From: Neopestalotiopsis rosae
Lineage: Eukaryota; Ascomycota; Sordariomycetes; Amphisphaeriales; Sporocadaceae
Length of the DNA stretch: 64,000 bases
Assembly: GCA_023078685.1 (NCBI GenBank)
Contig: JALGAS010000001.1
Coordinates: forward strand, 7,254,001-7,318,000
Direction of reading: 5' to 3'
In this document: positions 10,077 through 22,580 of the stretch, one piece after another
Layout: every line of letters begins with the position of its first letter
How positions within the stretch are numbered: position 1 is the first letter of the stretch
Notes under the pieces: generated by a model
Database searches by the model: none
Seen by the model: only the letters and a program-made list of their open reading frames with translations
Told to the model about the DNA's origin: nothing
Translations under genes and position numbers: made by a program

Positions 10077-11758
10077 CTATTTGCGAGCACCAGCACCCGC
10101 AGGCTTCAGATCTAGGTTGAATGTCCAGCGACCTAGATAGGCAGGTTAAGTTAGTCGTCTGTCGTGCTGAAAGAGTATAAACAAGTAGGCACATAGCCAA
10201 CACGATGCTGGCGAGCTGAGGGAGTGGATGGAGATAGCAACTCACCGTTTGCCAAGTTTTCAGCAGTATCTTCCAACAAGATGACACGGCGCTTGTTGCA
10301 GTATGCCGTCTTGTCCATGATGACCACCTTTAACTTGGGGTCTGCCAGGTCGGCAACAGGTTTCTCAAACATCTCGGACAGATTCTCGACTGCCATTTCT
10401 AAATCTTTCTGGTTGTCTTCAAAAATTTCGGTAAGGTTGTTGCGAGCAAGATAGAAGGCAAAAGCATATGTCCACTTGAGCGTCTGTCGACAAGTCTGTA
10501 GTGCCTGAGATGCAGAGTTGAGGTATTGAACCTCAATCCAGGACATGCCAGATGCAGTCTGTAGCTGCACCATCTTCTTTTCCGTCTTTACGTATATATC
10601 CTTGTCGAGCCGGGCGGACTGCTCGTGGTTGGCATAGCGGTTATAGTAGTGCAGGTAGCGTTCTAGCGACTTACGCGACTGCGCCTGAGCATCTCTCGCG
10701 TCGGTACCGCTCTTCTCATCAAATCGACTGCAGTTGTACCAGCTAGTGCCGTGTTCTGACCACAAACCCATGCACATCCAGCAGAACTCATGCTTGCACT
10801 TCCTGCAGGTCATGTGGTTGCAACCTCCGTTCTTTTCGATCGTTGAATTGCAGCGAGGGCATTCTTTGGTGTTAGCCGAGATCCAGTTGGCTGTTTCGCT
10901 GTCGTCGGCGCACTTCTTCAACCACTGCTTCACGAGCTCGCATGGTGCAGGCTGGTGATCATTTAATATGCAACCAAAGCAGAAGCGATGGCCGCAATCG
11001 CAGGCTACCGTAGGGACAACCTTATCCAAATCCTTCTTCTTGACGGCGCATTCAACGGCATTTTCACAGTCGGGGGCTGGGCACCACTTCAAGATGTCTT
11101 TATCTTCCACGTACGTACGATTGAGCAGCTCTTGATATCGACCAGCCAAATCGGGCGTCACAAGGATGTCGAGCGATCGAGCATCAATAATTCTTGAACA
11201 CCCCTCTGATGGACATTGAATCCTGGCAGCCTCGCCTTCTTCGCGGATTTTTTGCGTCAAATACTGGCGATAGCAGTCGACGCAAAATCTATGACCGCAT
11301 TTCAGAGCAAAAGACTGAAGGCCGTCGTCCTCGTCGCAACAAATGTCACACATGAAGCCGGGGACAGTCTCAAGTTTCGGTAGGTTGTCGCTTGTCGATT
11401 TGAGTCCAGCAGCCTCGAGGACCTCGGTACCGTTCTCCATGTAATCCTCAATCAGACGCTCCTTGTTCCACCGAAAGTGTCGAAGGAGAATTGCGGCGTC
11501 TTCGGGCTGCATCTCGAGAATCATGTTGACTTCATCCATCATGACAGTTTGTTGGGTTTTGATATCGTTCGGCGTGTGGACCTTGAAGCTGATATCGTAA
11601 GCAACCCTTTTCTTGGACTCCTTGACGGAGCCATTATCGGGTTCGTCATCGACGTCTTCGTCAAAAGCGTCAAAGTCCTCGGCGTCATCGCTGTCGTCTT
11701 GGAGGTTGAAATCCTCTTCGCTGCCCAGAGTCGAGGCGAGGTCCTCGTCAGAGTCCAT
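10077..11758 (-). CDS. Ariadne-type RBR E3 ubiquitin ligase
   Basis: Transfers ubiquitin from an E2 through a thioester on RING2. Model: exon 1 11758-10246, intron 10133-10245, exon 2 10132-10077; 522 aa. Domains: acidic N-terminus (about 1-45), UBA-like segment with RHFRWNKERLIEDYMEN, RING1 starting CDICCDEDD at about residue 137 with CGHRFCVDC, IBR with ACDCGHRFCFGC, RING2 CPRCNSTIEKNGGCNHMTC, then a long helical Ariadne domain. The catalytic Cys is that of GGCNHM (about residue 313). The last exon restores a GRWTFNLDLK-type tail; without splicing the frame runs into an unrelated tail. Start: ATG 11758 (MDSDEDLAS). The frame stays open about 46 codons further upstream but with no ATG. Confidence 0.94.
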
Positions 11759-13640
11759 GGTGGCGGGAGTGGGAGGGGCGTGGTCCTGTTCGGCCCTTAC
11801 GGAGGCGATCTTCTTGTTATGAGCGCTTGCCGCAGCCTCAGCCGCCTTCCGCTTCCTAGTTGTCGGCGGAATCTTGTCTCGTGATGTTGTTGCCAAACGG
11901 GACGTCGTTTGACAACAAAAACGAGAGAGAACAGGGATGGGGATGGAGGTTGGGTTGAGTTGAGTGATGTAAGGTGCAGAAGGTTAGGTTGGATGCAGTG
12001 GGCTGCGTGACTTGGAAGTTTGGCGAGCCCCAGTGCGTGTCACAGCTGGCTGCTGCAATGATGAAGTGAATCAATCAATCGGGGCTCCCGTTCCTACTAC
12101 CTAAGGCTTAGTAGAGTGGAGGGAGGGGCAAGGGAGGCGGGCGTGATTCGGGCCAGTCGGGACTTGATTGGGGGCAGTTCCGGGGCGCTGATAGCGTTTG
12201 ATGAAGCAGATGCATGCAGAAATGATGGGGAAGAGAAGAAGACGAAAAGGTTAACCACAGTGTCGGTGATGGATGACAAGAGATTAGGAACCAGAACGGT
12301 GCGTTCAAATACAAAGAGAGTCAGTTACTAAAATGTAATGACGAAAAAGGGTGGTGGTCCGCGTCCCTGGATTTGTTGGTGTTTGTGACGGAGGAAGAGG
12401 CTCGAGGGCGGTTGGCGGGCTGGCTGGCAGGAGTGAGTCTACGTACTACTCCGTAGGTAATGAACGACTGGAAATCATTATGTACGATGGAAAGTTGGCA
12501 GTCCAAAGCGCCTCTCCCTCGTGGGAAAGTGGGTTGGTCAGCCGACTTGCAGGCAGACACCACTGGCGCCCCGCGCTAAAAAGAGATAAAATGCTTGACC
12601 AACTCCCAGTAATTGCTACTAATTCTAGGCACCTAGCCTCCCGTGCTGGGGTGCCGGCTCTTTCCCTGGTTTTGCCCTGGCTTGCTGCTATGAATGCCTG
12701 TATGCTTGCCTGTTGCTGGGCCCGGTTTGAGTGGACGCTCGGGACGTTTGGGAGGGTGTGTCCCTTCGAGTCACGCTTTCCACCCTTTTGCCTTAGCAAA
12801 GAGTCAGGCGACTACTTGACTGTGCAGGTCTGGTTCAATTGCTTGCTGGTTTTTGTGATTCCATCAAAATTTTCCAGTCTCTTCGATTCGGAATGCGCAT
12901 GCACATGTATAAGGAGCTGGCAGGTACCTAAGAGATGCATTGCCACTTGGCTTCACCCGGCTTGTCCATCCCAACACGGAACGGAAGATAAGCGATAGCA
13001 AAACTTAGGTAATCATGCCATCATTGGCTGTTTACAAGTCGGGCAGAAATCAAAATAGCCTTCTTCCATCGTGGATGGCGCATTCTAGCCAGTCCATTAT
13101 GCGGTGCATATTAGCGGAGCATTTTTCTGAACTGTAACTCTTGTCCCCTTTCATGTCGCGGTCCAGAGTCGGGCATCGTGATGGAAATGCGTGACAACTC
13201 GCAACATCCAATATTGCCTGCACCTGGCATTTTCACACACACACATCGGACGTTCTTCGAATCAATAATATGATGCTGTGATATCTATGCATAGGGGAAA
13301 ATGTTCAAGCATTTCATGCAGGCCACGGAATGTCCCTATCATCATGTTTCCCAAGCTTGATTATACTCTTCTACTGCTGAAACTTTCAAAAGATCCAGGG
13401 GTATGGCTCGGACCGCTTGCAGCGTGCCACATGGGCGAGAAGCATATAGCTACACTTTAGTTGACCACATTGAAATTTTATTCATATTAACCGTACGTCT
13501 GCTTCGAAAAGAATTCATTCGTGTCATCATTATGCGCCTGATCCATATATCGAGTGGAAATATATACAACGAAATGAATGGGATCGAATGGGATCACCAT
13601 GGGATATATGGTGTCGTGAGGTAGCTTGAGCTCAACGACC
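11759..13640. other. Large intergenic region upstream of Ariadne gene
   Basis: A 215-codon plus-strand open frame at 12351-12998 has no family features and an erratic composition, so I do not call it. A short CA run lies near 13236. Nothing else was recognised. Confidence 0.45.
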
Positions 13641-13874
13641 TTAAAAGAATCCAACCGCTTCCAGTGCTTGTGCCCTGGGCATGGTCTCTATATTCTCCCT
13701 GCATTTCCAGCAATCTCGTGGAGTACATCTAGTCTTGCTGCCGATCGGTTTGCCACAACTGCCAAACACGTTGCCCTTGGACAAGGTAGCTTTGCATGTC
13801 TTCTCGGATATCAAGACTGTGTCTTCGTGACCGCAGAGGAAGCAGCTTCGAGTGTGAGAAATGTAGTTGCACAT
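13641..13874 (-). CDS. Small cysteine-rich hypothetical protein
   Basis: 77-aa frame beginning MCNYISHTRSCFLCGHE. It has eight Cys, several in close pairs (CFLC, CWKC), suggesting a metal-binding or disulfide-knotted fold. The ATG is one base downstream of a convincing intron on the minus strand (donor GTATGT at 13936, CTAATC branch, acceptor CTATAG at 13876), which would lie in the 5' leader. Reading straight through that intron would allow a 106-aa version from an ATG at 13961. No signal peptide is visible, so a secreted effector is not supported. I recognise no named family. It is isolated in a long non-coding stretch. The splice signals and the cysteine spacing are the reasons for calling it a gene. 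Confidence 0.45.
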   Translation of the reverse strand: MCNYISHTRSCFLCGHEDTVLISEKTCKATLSKGNVFGSCGKPIGSKTRCTPRDCWKCRENIETMPRAQALEAVGFF

Positions 13875-13936
13875 TCTATAGGGGCAATCGATTAGTCTGG
13901 ATCCAGCGGTACAGTTTGCTCCAGGACAGCACATAC

Positions 13937-15258
13937 TTGGAGCTGCTTGCTTGTCCAGCATTTAGAGAATATTTGGTTGCTCATGAGATAAGTTTGAAAT
14001 CTAGACCATGAGAATGGTGTCGAGCAGTGCAGTAGTATAATGATTAGTTGAATAGACTCGAGAAGTGCAGATGTGAAGGACCGAAGGTGAACCTTTATAG
14101 CATTTGGACTATCATTTTCACATCAAGGGTCGAAGGATATATCATATATAAGGACTGCAGGTGATCGCCGCCATCAGCTAATTATGGTATGACTGCAGTT
14201 CTTATTATTGTCCGCAGCTAGTTGAAGCACCAATGACAAACCTTGACGAGTAAAATGCGAACAGACTCAGCAATACAAAATGTCTGGCACCACGTCCTCG
14301 AGCATGCCGAGCAGCCACAATTTCGCAATGTGATGACCGTCTTGACGACCAAGGGGTTGACGTGTAAATCACTACCATGCGCTGGAGTCGAACTTTTGAG
14401 GGCCGCGAAGGTCTAGATGCAGGCGACCTGCAAGCAGTTCGGCGGATGTTGCACTGCGCGCCAAGCTTGACCAAGGATGCATACATATGAACCCAGGTAG
14501 GTATGCATCAGTTCATGGAGTCGAGGCATCGATCCTATAGGATCGCGTGTGTCTGTTTGACCAAGAGAGACTCGAGTATCTTCGATCGAGTTCGCTTGAG
14601 GATTAATTCCGGACGCAAGGTCGAGTACCTATGTATGCAGGCCAAAGCCACTTTCTCGGATAGATTGGGCAGCGGACATAACCAAGTTCACCATGCATGG
14701 CAACAAACGGGCAGAAGCAAACCACGTTTACTAGGAAAACTGTCACCGCAGGTATTTAAATTGGCCACTGCACCTAGCTCGGCACTCGAGATCACTCTAC
14801 CACTAGGATCACAAAGGTCTTGCAGAAGGCCCTAGAAATTGCAGATGCACATACAACATGGTCCAGGTAGCTGAACCGTCACAGCGCCATGACAAGCAAA
14901 TTCGTGCAGCAGACGGGCATGGTCTGTTGTTTTATTCACAAATTGCAACTAGAATTGAATCTCCTTCGTCAATCTAGGCGAAACTTTTGCATGTGCAAGT
15001 AGCACTCTTGTTTGGTGGGAACTGCTGGTTCGAGTTGCTGAATTGGTGTTCCTGCAAGTAGGTAGCCCACGTCCGCGAATCATTGGAAGGACTGGCCGGC
15101 ATGGCACACACTGGCCGTGTCTCATAAACGCCTCAACGCCGCACGCCATGTTCCCAGTGCCATGGCTTCGTGAGAGAGAGAAAGATCAACCGAAAAATGC
15201 ACAGTTCGCTGGTGAGCCGTATACCCGGGTATGGGGATGAACCAAGACGCCCAATCTC
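13937..15258. other. Intergenic region, nothing recognised
   Basis: About 1.3 kb between the small Cys-rich frame and TMA16. Open frames are short and lack family features. No RNA gene was found by eye. Confidence 0.4.
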
Positions 15259-16030
15259 TCAGCTGCCCCTAGGGGGGAAGCTGGATGGCTGCGGATCACC
15301 ATCGCTGGTGATTCTGACCCACTTCATCCCAGTGAGATAGGCCCAAGAGCCCTCCCACCTCTCCAGACGCAGTGCGTCCTCCTCTGTGGTAGTCTCGGGC
15401 GTTACTGAACAGGCGTTAGTGACACAAGCAACACATGGTTTGTGGCACAGAAGCAGCTAGGAAACACGCATGAGGAGGGGGCAATACTCACAGAAGCCAC
15501 TCTGATACTCCTTCTCCAGCACGTTGATCTTGGCCTTGAGGAGGTCTTCTTTGGTGCTTGCAGGACGGCCAGGCCGGCGGGCCTTCTTGAGCTCGTTGAG
15601 CTCCTCATCGTACTGATGCACAAAGCTAGCCACGTTGATCGTAAATCAGCACATTGCACAGAAACGCAGCATCGGACTGTCATGGAATGGACGGCTGGTT
15701 GCCTTACCCGTTGATGAGCTCCTTGACGGTCTCTAGTTGTAGAGGCTTGCCCTGATTCTGCTTGACAGCCTCTTGAAAGTAGGCAGCACGGTCGACTATA
15801 GTGAAGTGTCAGCAGGGTCATGGAAGCAGAATAATAGTCTCGGCAGACAAAAAGCACTTACGCCAAGGTTGGTCGTTTCTCTTCCTCGCGGCGGCGACCT
15901 TCTCTAGCTTCTCATCTCTGGCTTGAGCTCTGCCGAGTCTCTTGGAGTCTCGCGAGAATTGGTGGATGGCCTCGATTGGGCCCTTTTTCTTCGCTATTCT
16001 CTTGCGAGTCTTTTCCAAAGAAGTACCCAT
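15259..16030 (-). CDS. TMA16: Translation machinery-associated protein 16 (60S biogenesis factor)
   Basis: Small, highly charged nuclear factor associated with pre-60S ribosomes. Model (minus): exons 16030-15862, 15795-15708, 15625-15492, 15404-15259; 178 aa, all junctions in frame. The N-terminus is basic (SLEKTRKRIAKKKGPIEAIH). The middle gives RAAYFQEAV and GFVHQYDEELNELKKARRPG followed by STKEDLLKAKINVLEKEYQ, diagnostic for the TMA16 family. The C-terminus has RLERWEGSWAYL. Fungal members are of similar size. It is transcribed away from EXO1 across an 834-bp shared upstream region. Confidence 0.92.
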
Positions 16031-16864
16031 TGTAAAAATGTGGCAAGAGAGATTCGAATTTGATAATATTCCTCGCGATTTCGTAGATATCCGAGTATTG
16101 CCAGCTAATAAGCAGTTCCCAGGTCTAACAACGACTGATTTTCTTTCACCGATAAGATCTTTTTTTCCAAGGTGGGGCACAAACCGTCAAGTCGGGTCGA
16201 GTATCGACTGAAGTCCGGCTCTTCACACTTGGCGACGATCAGTAAGTTCTAGCGCCCATAGGCACTCAAACCCTGGTTGCAGCGGAAACTCCACTGCTAA
16301 CGCCGGTTGCTAGGCCAGCAAATCTAGCGTCCAGAACGGGCATTCGGTTGCCCCGCTTGCCTATTGTGGCCCCAAAGTCCAAAGTCCTCAACGCGTCTTC
16401 TCGTTTATCGATAACTCGACACACGGTTCAAGTCGCGTCACAGCGCCTTCCCGTTCATTGTGACCCTCTCAAATCGTGAAATTGAAATCCGGGGTAAGTA
16501 TCTCATTGTCACAATCTCGACTTTTTGTATTCTTTCGACTCGTTTCATCGCCATCGTTTCCCTCACCGCGGGCCTTCCATCGTCGCCGCTCGACATCCGC
16601 ACAACCCCCTGCATCTGGAAGTTTGTTGACTGGGTCTTTGTTTATTTATCACCGGCGCGTCAAGCTTCTTCGCTTCTTCACAACCACGGTTTCGAGGCGC
16701 AGAGGCACTAAATTCACTGCTATTCGCTTGTGGTGACACTCAAACTGCTCAACTCCACGACTGTCCCGCGCACGACCTGAAATAATCAATGGCCTGATTC
16801 TTCACTCTGATTGCTCTTTCGTGCCTCAGACCGCTCGACGACAAGGCATGTGCTGATCGCCACA
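16031..16864. other. Bidirectional upstream region of TMA16 and EXO1
   Basis: An 834-bp gap between divergent start codons. It contains no gene; pyrimidine-rich leader-like sequence precedes the EXO1 ATG. Confidence 0.5.
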
Positions 16865-19273
16865 ATGGGTGTTTCCGGTAAGGATTACCGCTGCTGCCCG
16901 ACAACTGCTGCTGCTGCTGCTGCATCAGGCAGAGAACCAGGCTGACACGAAAACAGGTCTGCTCCCTCTATTGAAGTCCATTCAACGTCCCACGGAGCTT
17001 AAGCAACATGCTGGCGAAACATTCGCTGTCGACGCTTATGGCTGGCTTCACAGAGGCTCGATATCATGTGCTATTGAGCTTGCACAGGGTAAACCGACAC
17101 AAAAGTATGTCGAACTCCCACATTGACTTGATGTGTTTTGGCTCACGTTTGGCACAGATATGTCTCATTCTGCATGCGTCGAGTCAGGATGATGCAGCAT
17201 TTTGGCGTCACCCCCTATTTGGTCTTCGACGGCGGATATCTTCCAAGCAAGGCCGGAGAAGAGGCGCACCGCAAACAGCGCCGGGAGGACAGTCGGAAAG
17301 CAGGCATGGAATTGCTCAAGGCCGGAAAACCCACACTGGCACACAAGGAGCTACAGAAATCCGTCAACATCTCTCCCGAAATGGCCCGCAACCTCATTGA
17401 AGAGCTCAAGAAACTAGGCCTTCCCTATGTTGTCGCGCCTTACGAGGCCGATGCCCAAATGGTCTATCTCGAACGTCAGGGTCTCGTTAGTGGCATCGTT
17501 TCAGAAGACTCCGATCTTTTGGTGTTTGGTGCGAAGAGACTCTTGACCAAACTTGATGATCACGGCCAATGCATCGAGATCAACCGCCGAGACTTTGCTG
17601 CCTGCAGAGATCTTCACTTGGTAGATTGGACAGATGCTCAGTTCCGCCACATGGCCATCTTTGGAGGTTGCGATTACTCTTCTGGAATAAAGGACTTTGG
17701 ACTAAAGACAGCATATCGTATGCTGCGAAAATACAAAACTCCCGAAAAGGTCATCAAAAGAATACTGTTGGAGGGCAAACTTCGCGTCCCGTCGGAGTAC
17801 CTGAAGGAGTTTCAACAAGCAGAGCTCACCTTTCTCTATCAACGAGTCTACTGTCCCAATGCTCAAGAACAGGTCTTCCTTACTCCTCTGCCGGAAGGGG
17901 TCGACGCCGAGGAAATGCCGTTTATCGGGGCAGCTATCGAGCCAGCAACTTCTCAAGCTATTGCTCGGGGCGATCTTGATCCTATTACAAAGGAGCCTAT
18001 TGTCTTGCCACTCTCTCCTGCCTCCAGGAAGCGCCGAGCCTCTTCATCGGTTGAGGAAAGCCAGAACACAACAGTTCCGCCCAAACCTATAGAGTCCTAC
18101 TTCAAAAAGGACCGCCGTATTCCTCTCGGCAACATGGACGCCAACTGCTTTTCTGTTGATACACAACGCGTGGCGGCCATGACAGACAATGGCGAAAGGC
18201 CGATTGTCTTTCCTCTACCTCGTCCCTATGTTGACGACACAAATGCCAGGCCCAATAACGCGCCTCGACCTTACACTTCACAGAACTCGAGTGCGCCTGC
18301 TCGGACCCTTCGAAGACGTACTGAGCCAATTGAGAGCATTTTGACCGATCTGGGTGCCGGTTCGGGTCCTGCTCCACGTCGTCAAACGCTTGGCCCTACG
18401 CAAAGAGCTGCGACTGTTCCACCACGAGCCGGCTTGTCCTCCCGGCCACCAAAGAAAGCAAGACTATGTGATGATGGCAACACAGACGCCAAGCCAAACA
18501 AAGAAGTCAGCAAATTTTTCCCATCTGGCTCGAATAAATCGGTTCCTGCAAAGTCAGAGGGTTACTTGATGTCGGATGATTCGATCGAGGATGTTTTCCG
18601 AGATCTCCCGGATATGGATGAATGGGCATCTCCTAAGAAAGGAAAACAGATTTTGGTATTCGAAGAGCGCGCTCAAATTCAGGATCACGACATTCCTAAG
18701 GATGACGATAAAGAGACCACTAAACAGATCTCACAAAGCGAGGCGACAACCTCCGAGACGCCTCTCCAGCCAAGTCTCAGAAGATACGCCTTCGATGGAC
18801 CTTCTACTTCGACTTCGGCAAACCTGCGCCGCACTTCACAGGTTCAGCCAACACCAAGCTATTCAGTCCAATCCTCGAGCACTCGCTCCACCCCGGGTTC
18901 GTTGACTTGGTCTGCCAGCACCGCGGCTACAATGCAGGCAACGCCTTCGACCCCTGTTATGACTCCCTTGCAGCGCCTTGGTGCTCGAGCACTAGGCGCA
19001 AAGAAACAACCGCCTACGCCAACCTTTGCTGTCCCGAAACCGGTCAAGAGACGAAGTGCAGGAAGACGAAGCCTCGACGATTTGCCAGTGAACCCGGCTT
19101 TTATCCCACTGCCTCCGGTAGACGTTACGGAAGTTGAGGCTCTGCACAAGACAGAAGGCAGCGAAGACTTTATCGTACCAGAAAGCGAGAATGAAGATGA
19201 AGGACAGGAAAATGTGGGAAAGAGAGCCAACAGGTCGACTAGACTTGACCTTTCGCGATTCTTATTTGCTTAA
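16865..19273 (+). CDS. EXO1: Exonuclease 1 (5'-3' exonuclease, Rad2/XPG family)
   Basis: 5'-flap and 5'-3' exonuclease of mismatch repair and double-strand-break resection. Exons 16865-16877, 16957-17104, 17158-19273; 758 aa. The first exon is only 13 nt (MGVS plus one base). Splicing yields MGVSGLLPLLKSIQRP, the invariant start of the family. The XPG-N domain contains FAVDAYGWLHRG. The XPG-I domain has PYEADAQMVYLERQGLVSGI followed by SEDSDLLVFG, carrying the acidic metal ligands. IFGGCDYSSGIKDFGLKTA is the helix-hairpin-helix. The C-terminal half is Ser/Thr/Pro-rich and disordered, as expected, with a PIP-like KPIESYFKK near residue 340. Length is normal. Confidence 0.95.
16905..16922 (+). 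repeat. (CTG)6 microsatellite in EXO1 intron 1
   Basis: Six perfect CTG units inside the 79-nt first intron of EXO1. Confidence 0.9.
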
Positions 19274-20007
19274 GAATGTACAAATATATTGGCATGTTTT
19301 GGTGTTGGGGTTTCGACTTGTACAGTTTTGATCATTTGGTTAAAGTCGAGGCCGGCATGGCGACAGTATTCTGCATTGATTCATTCATCCACGCACGCAT
19401 GGCATAGGCGTTTATAGGTTTCAAGGCAAAGGGGGAAAATAAACGGTTAGGAAATAGATATGGCAATCAATCGTTGCGACAACGTGTATAGATGTTGTTT
19501 TCTCTTCACAGAACTTGGGTTCGATCAGACGTAATACGACTACTGTATATTGTATATGATGAGAATCATGCTGCCAGATGCCTGCGACTATTGGTGTTCT
19601 AGTGACGGGCAATCTTCAAATCGTTGGACAACGCTGACGGCAATGAACATATGTACATCCATCAGCCATAAGTGTCAAGTGGCAAAAAGGTCCAGATTCG
19701 AGAGGGTCCAATCTAGGCAGGAAAGTGAGTCTTTGTATGAAGTTCCACTCGATTAGTTCTTGATAGAATATCGTGCGACTCTGCTATTGGCTATTTGATC
19801 CAGCTCTGTGGATAAGTGGCCCGTGCTTCGAGCTCAAGGGTGCTTCAAAAAATTTAGGACCTCGAGGCTCTGTTAGACCATGAGTACCGTCGCAAACTTC
19901 CATCACAACCACTACAAATTCCGTGATACCCGTATTGACTTTTTTGCACAACGACGCGACCTTTTTCTTTGAAACAACAGCTCTTACAAGTCGACTCACA
20001 GTTCAAG
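19274..20007. other. Intergenic region between EXO1 and MAM33
   Basis: No gene recognised; holds the EXO1 3' end and the MAM33 promoter. Confidence 0.5.
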
Positions 20008-20942
20008 ATGATGTCCATGCGAGCAATTGCGCGCTCTGCGCCCCGCGGCATCGTCCGCATCAGCTCCACTGCTCTTAGACAACCCACAGTCGCTCGCTCG
20101 AGTCTGGTCAAGTCGACTTCTTGGGCACCTCTTCGCTCGACACAATTCACATCTGCCTTCTCGACAACTCTCTACAGGAGGGCCCCCGCCGGTGAGGTCG
20201 ATGAGGAGCTCTCGGCCAAGCTGGACAGCGAGCTTTCGTACGAGAATGAGCTCAAGGACAGCGAACCCACTCCCGCCAGCGTCAAGGACTTTTTGGAGAA
20301 CAGCCCATTCGAGCTCATCGACACGCCCGGCAAGCAGGATGTCATCCTGAAGCGCAAGTTTGGTAACGAGAGGTAAGTGATATGCGGGATCCCTTTTCGA
20401 GTCATCGCATGAAGAGTACTAACATGATTTGCAGCATCACCGTCTCCTTCTCCATCTCTGACCTTACCAACTACGAGCCCGACCTGTACAACGAGGATGA
20501 TGCCATGACTGATGAGCAGTTCGAGAACCCCGAGTCGCAGCGCGCTGTTGAGGAGGAGGCCGAGGGTCTCGAGGGTGAGGAGAGCGACGCCGCTCCCCCG
20601 TGCCGCCTGAACATTGTCGTCGAGAAGGACGGCAAGGGCGCTCTCAACATTGAGGCTCTCGCCCAGGACGGCCAGATCATGGTCGAGAACTTTTACTACT
20701 ACGACAACGCCAAGTTCGCCCACAGCACAGACGCCGAGGTCACCCACCAGGCCCAGGACGCCTTCCCCGGCCCTCCCTTCGGCACCCTTGACGAGGACCT
20801 CCAGATCCTGCTTGAGCGCTACCTCGAGGAGCGCGGCGTCACTCAGGCCCTGGCTGTCTTTGTGCCCGACTACATGGACCTCAAGGAGCAGAAGGAGTAC
20901 CAGTCCTGGTTGAAGAACGTCAAGGCCTTCATTGATGCATAA
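20008..20942 (+). CDS. MAM33: Mitochondrial matrix glycoprotein p32/gC1qR family (MAM33)
   Basis: Acidic trimeric matrix protein linked to mitochondrial ribosome assembly and oxidative phosphorylation. Exons 20008-20372 and 20435-20942; 290 aa. The first 50 residues are Arg/Ser-rich without acids, a typical presequence (MMSMRAIARSAPRGIVR). The mature part begins with VDEELSAKLDSELSYENEL. It continues with an acidic loop (AVEEEAEGLEGEESD), LNIVVEKDGKGALNIEA, and the family C-terminus LDEDLQILLERYLEERGV with WLKNVKAF. The next Met (20011) is a possible alternative start. Intron placement is confirmed by restored frame continuity. Confidence 0.94.
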
Positions 20943-21845
20943 GCGATCTTCAATAGGCCGCGGTGTTTCTGTATGATATGATAATTGGGATACTGGACAA
21001 AAGCGAACAAGGCTCCGAAAAGAAGAGTTGCAGCTCCAGCATGTGTGTACGATGCTAAAAACCAAAATATTGTAAAATTTTCCACTCTACGAAATGCAAC
21101 TGTAAAATAATCAAGGACGAACTGGGAACTGCTTGCTGGCAGCAGGATTACATCAAGCGGTTGAATACAAAATAAAGAAGTAATGACTCCCTCATCTCTT
21201 GCGTCTTGGTACCTTGTGCTCTCATTTGTAAAATATCGTAACACATACCGTGTCTATTACCCCGTATTGCAGCAGCTATCATAGAGAGCGGATATTTCAG
21301 AGGATCATGATATTAGAAACCCCAGATTCCCGAAAACACTTCTAGTAATCCGGTGTCACTTCATTCCACGACTACTCAGCGATAAGAAGAGAGTTTATGC
21401 TTCCATTACAGGGTTTCCGCCTAGCTGTCATTCGATTCGGAATCAACCTTACTGCTTTCCCCGCTCCCTGGTCCCAAGAACATCACTTCGTTCGGCTTCG
21501 AAATCATTAAATTGCAGGTGGCTCAATTAGAATTTGCGGCTAGAAAGCTAGAAAACCAATGAACAATGTGTGTAATTAGTAAGAGCCTTGTGTGGTGGGA
21601 ACTCACAACGAAATAGTGAAAGTATGTGACCCGGACATCCGGGCCTCCATCGCGCGTATAATAAGCCATGAAGAGTGAACTTGATCCTCACATGATCTTG
21701 ATACTCCCAAGTCCTCATCAACTCTTCACATGGCAGCAACACACGGTGTAGGAGATTGATTCTCTTGCACTACAACTCAGACAACTGGCACCAGGTCGGC
21801 CATTCTGCTATCCGAGGACTTCAGCAAGACCTACAATGGGGACAC
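20943..21845. other. Intergenic region, nothing recognised
   Basis: Lies between MAM33 and the gag relic. Short frames only. Confidence 0.4.
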
Positions 21846-22580
21846 TCAACGACGGGTGCTAGCAGTGCACAAAGCTGCACAGCTACGAAGGCAACGTTCG
21901 GAAAAGTCCAACATGTGGCGCTCGTCAGTGAACAGCGCCATACCAGCGTGTTCTGATTCCCAGACGTTGTGATTCCAATTGTTGTTGAACTTCTGGGGAT
22001 CACCTCCGTCATAGGTATATTCAGTCGCTTTGATAAGTAGCGAACCACGCCGTTCATCATCAACCTGCTCGTATGCTCTGTACAATGCAGCCTCCATTGC
22101 AGTACCAGTCTTCAGAAGGTTGACTGTCTTCCTTGGTGAACCTTCAGCAATAGCTGCCACTATACTGGCACCTATCATTTTGTCGCTAAGGATGTGTAGG
22201 GGGGCACCCGGAGTCCAACCAGCTGCTTCCTTGCAAAGGCTCAATTGGGATGCCCATGGCCTATATTTTTCAGGACCAGTAAGGCGTTTGTCTTTCTCAA
22301 CCTTGAATCTGTAATTGACAAGGCGCACAGGTATATCGGCAGAAGATTCCTTCAGCGTGGACTGACCAGCGGCATCAGCTGCGGCCTGGCCAATCTGATG
22401 TGCAGTGCTTTCAGCAGCTCCTTTAGCGGTTGCCGTGGCTGCAGCACTCTGGCCAGCATCGCTGGCAATCGCCTGAGCGGCCATCACTGCCCTCAGGTTG
22501 TCTTCTGTTGAAGCCCCAGGCCTGGCAGGAATAGGTGCATGAGCAGCCTTCTTTGCCTTACTATTACTGCCCGTTATTTA
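21846..22580 (-). pseudogene. Degenerate copia-type retrotransposon gag fragment
   Basis: The minus-strand frame (first ATG 22484, open upstream to about 22580) reads KLTGPEKYRPWASQL-like, LLKTGTAMEAALYRAYEQV and YDGGDPQKFNNNWNHNV, a pattern known from fungal Ty1/copia gag proteins. No protease, integrase or reverse transcriptase follows. Near the 3' end the frame breaks: after HMLDF the alternative frame reads FRTLPS, stop, LCSFVHC, stop. A one-base loss plus two TAG stops therefore explains the ending. An Ala-rich N-terminal piece (AQAIASDAGQS) has a second diverged copy upstream. It is most likely a dead element fragment; a domesticated gag-derived gene is less likely. The retroelement assignment rests on pattern memory. 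Confidence 0.6.

Noticed and set aside
11759..11896. Upstream extension of the Ariadne frame by 46 codons
   Set aside because: It begins with TTG; no ATG is found in the open upstream frame, while MDSDEDLAS fits the family start.
12351..12998. 215-codon plus-strand open frame
   Set aside because: No family motif, erratic composition, located in the long upstream region of the Ariadne gene.
20172..21065. 297-codon minus-strand open frame
   Set aside because: Antisense to MAM33; Leu/Val-rich repeats mirror the acidic codons of the real gene.
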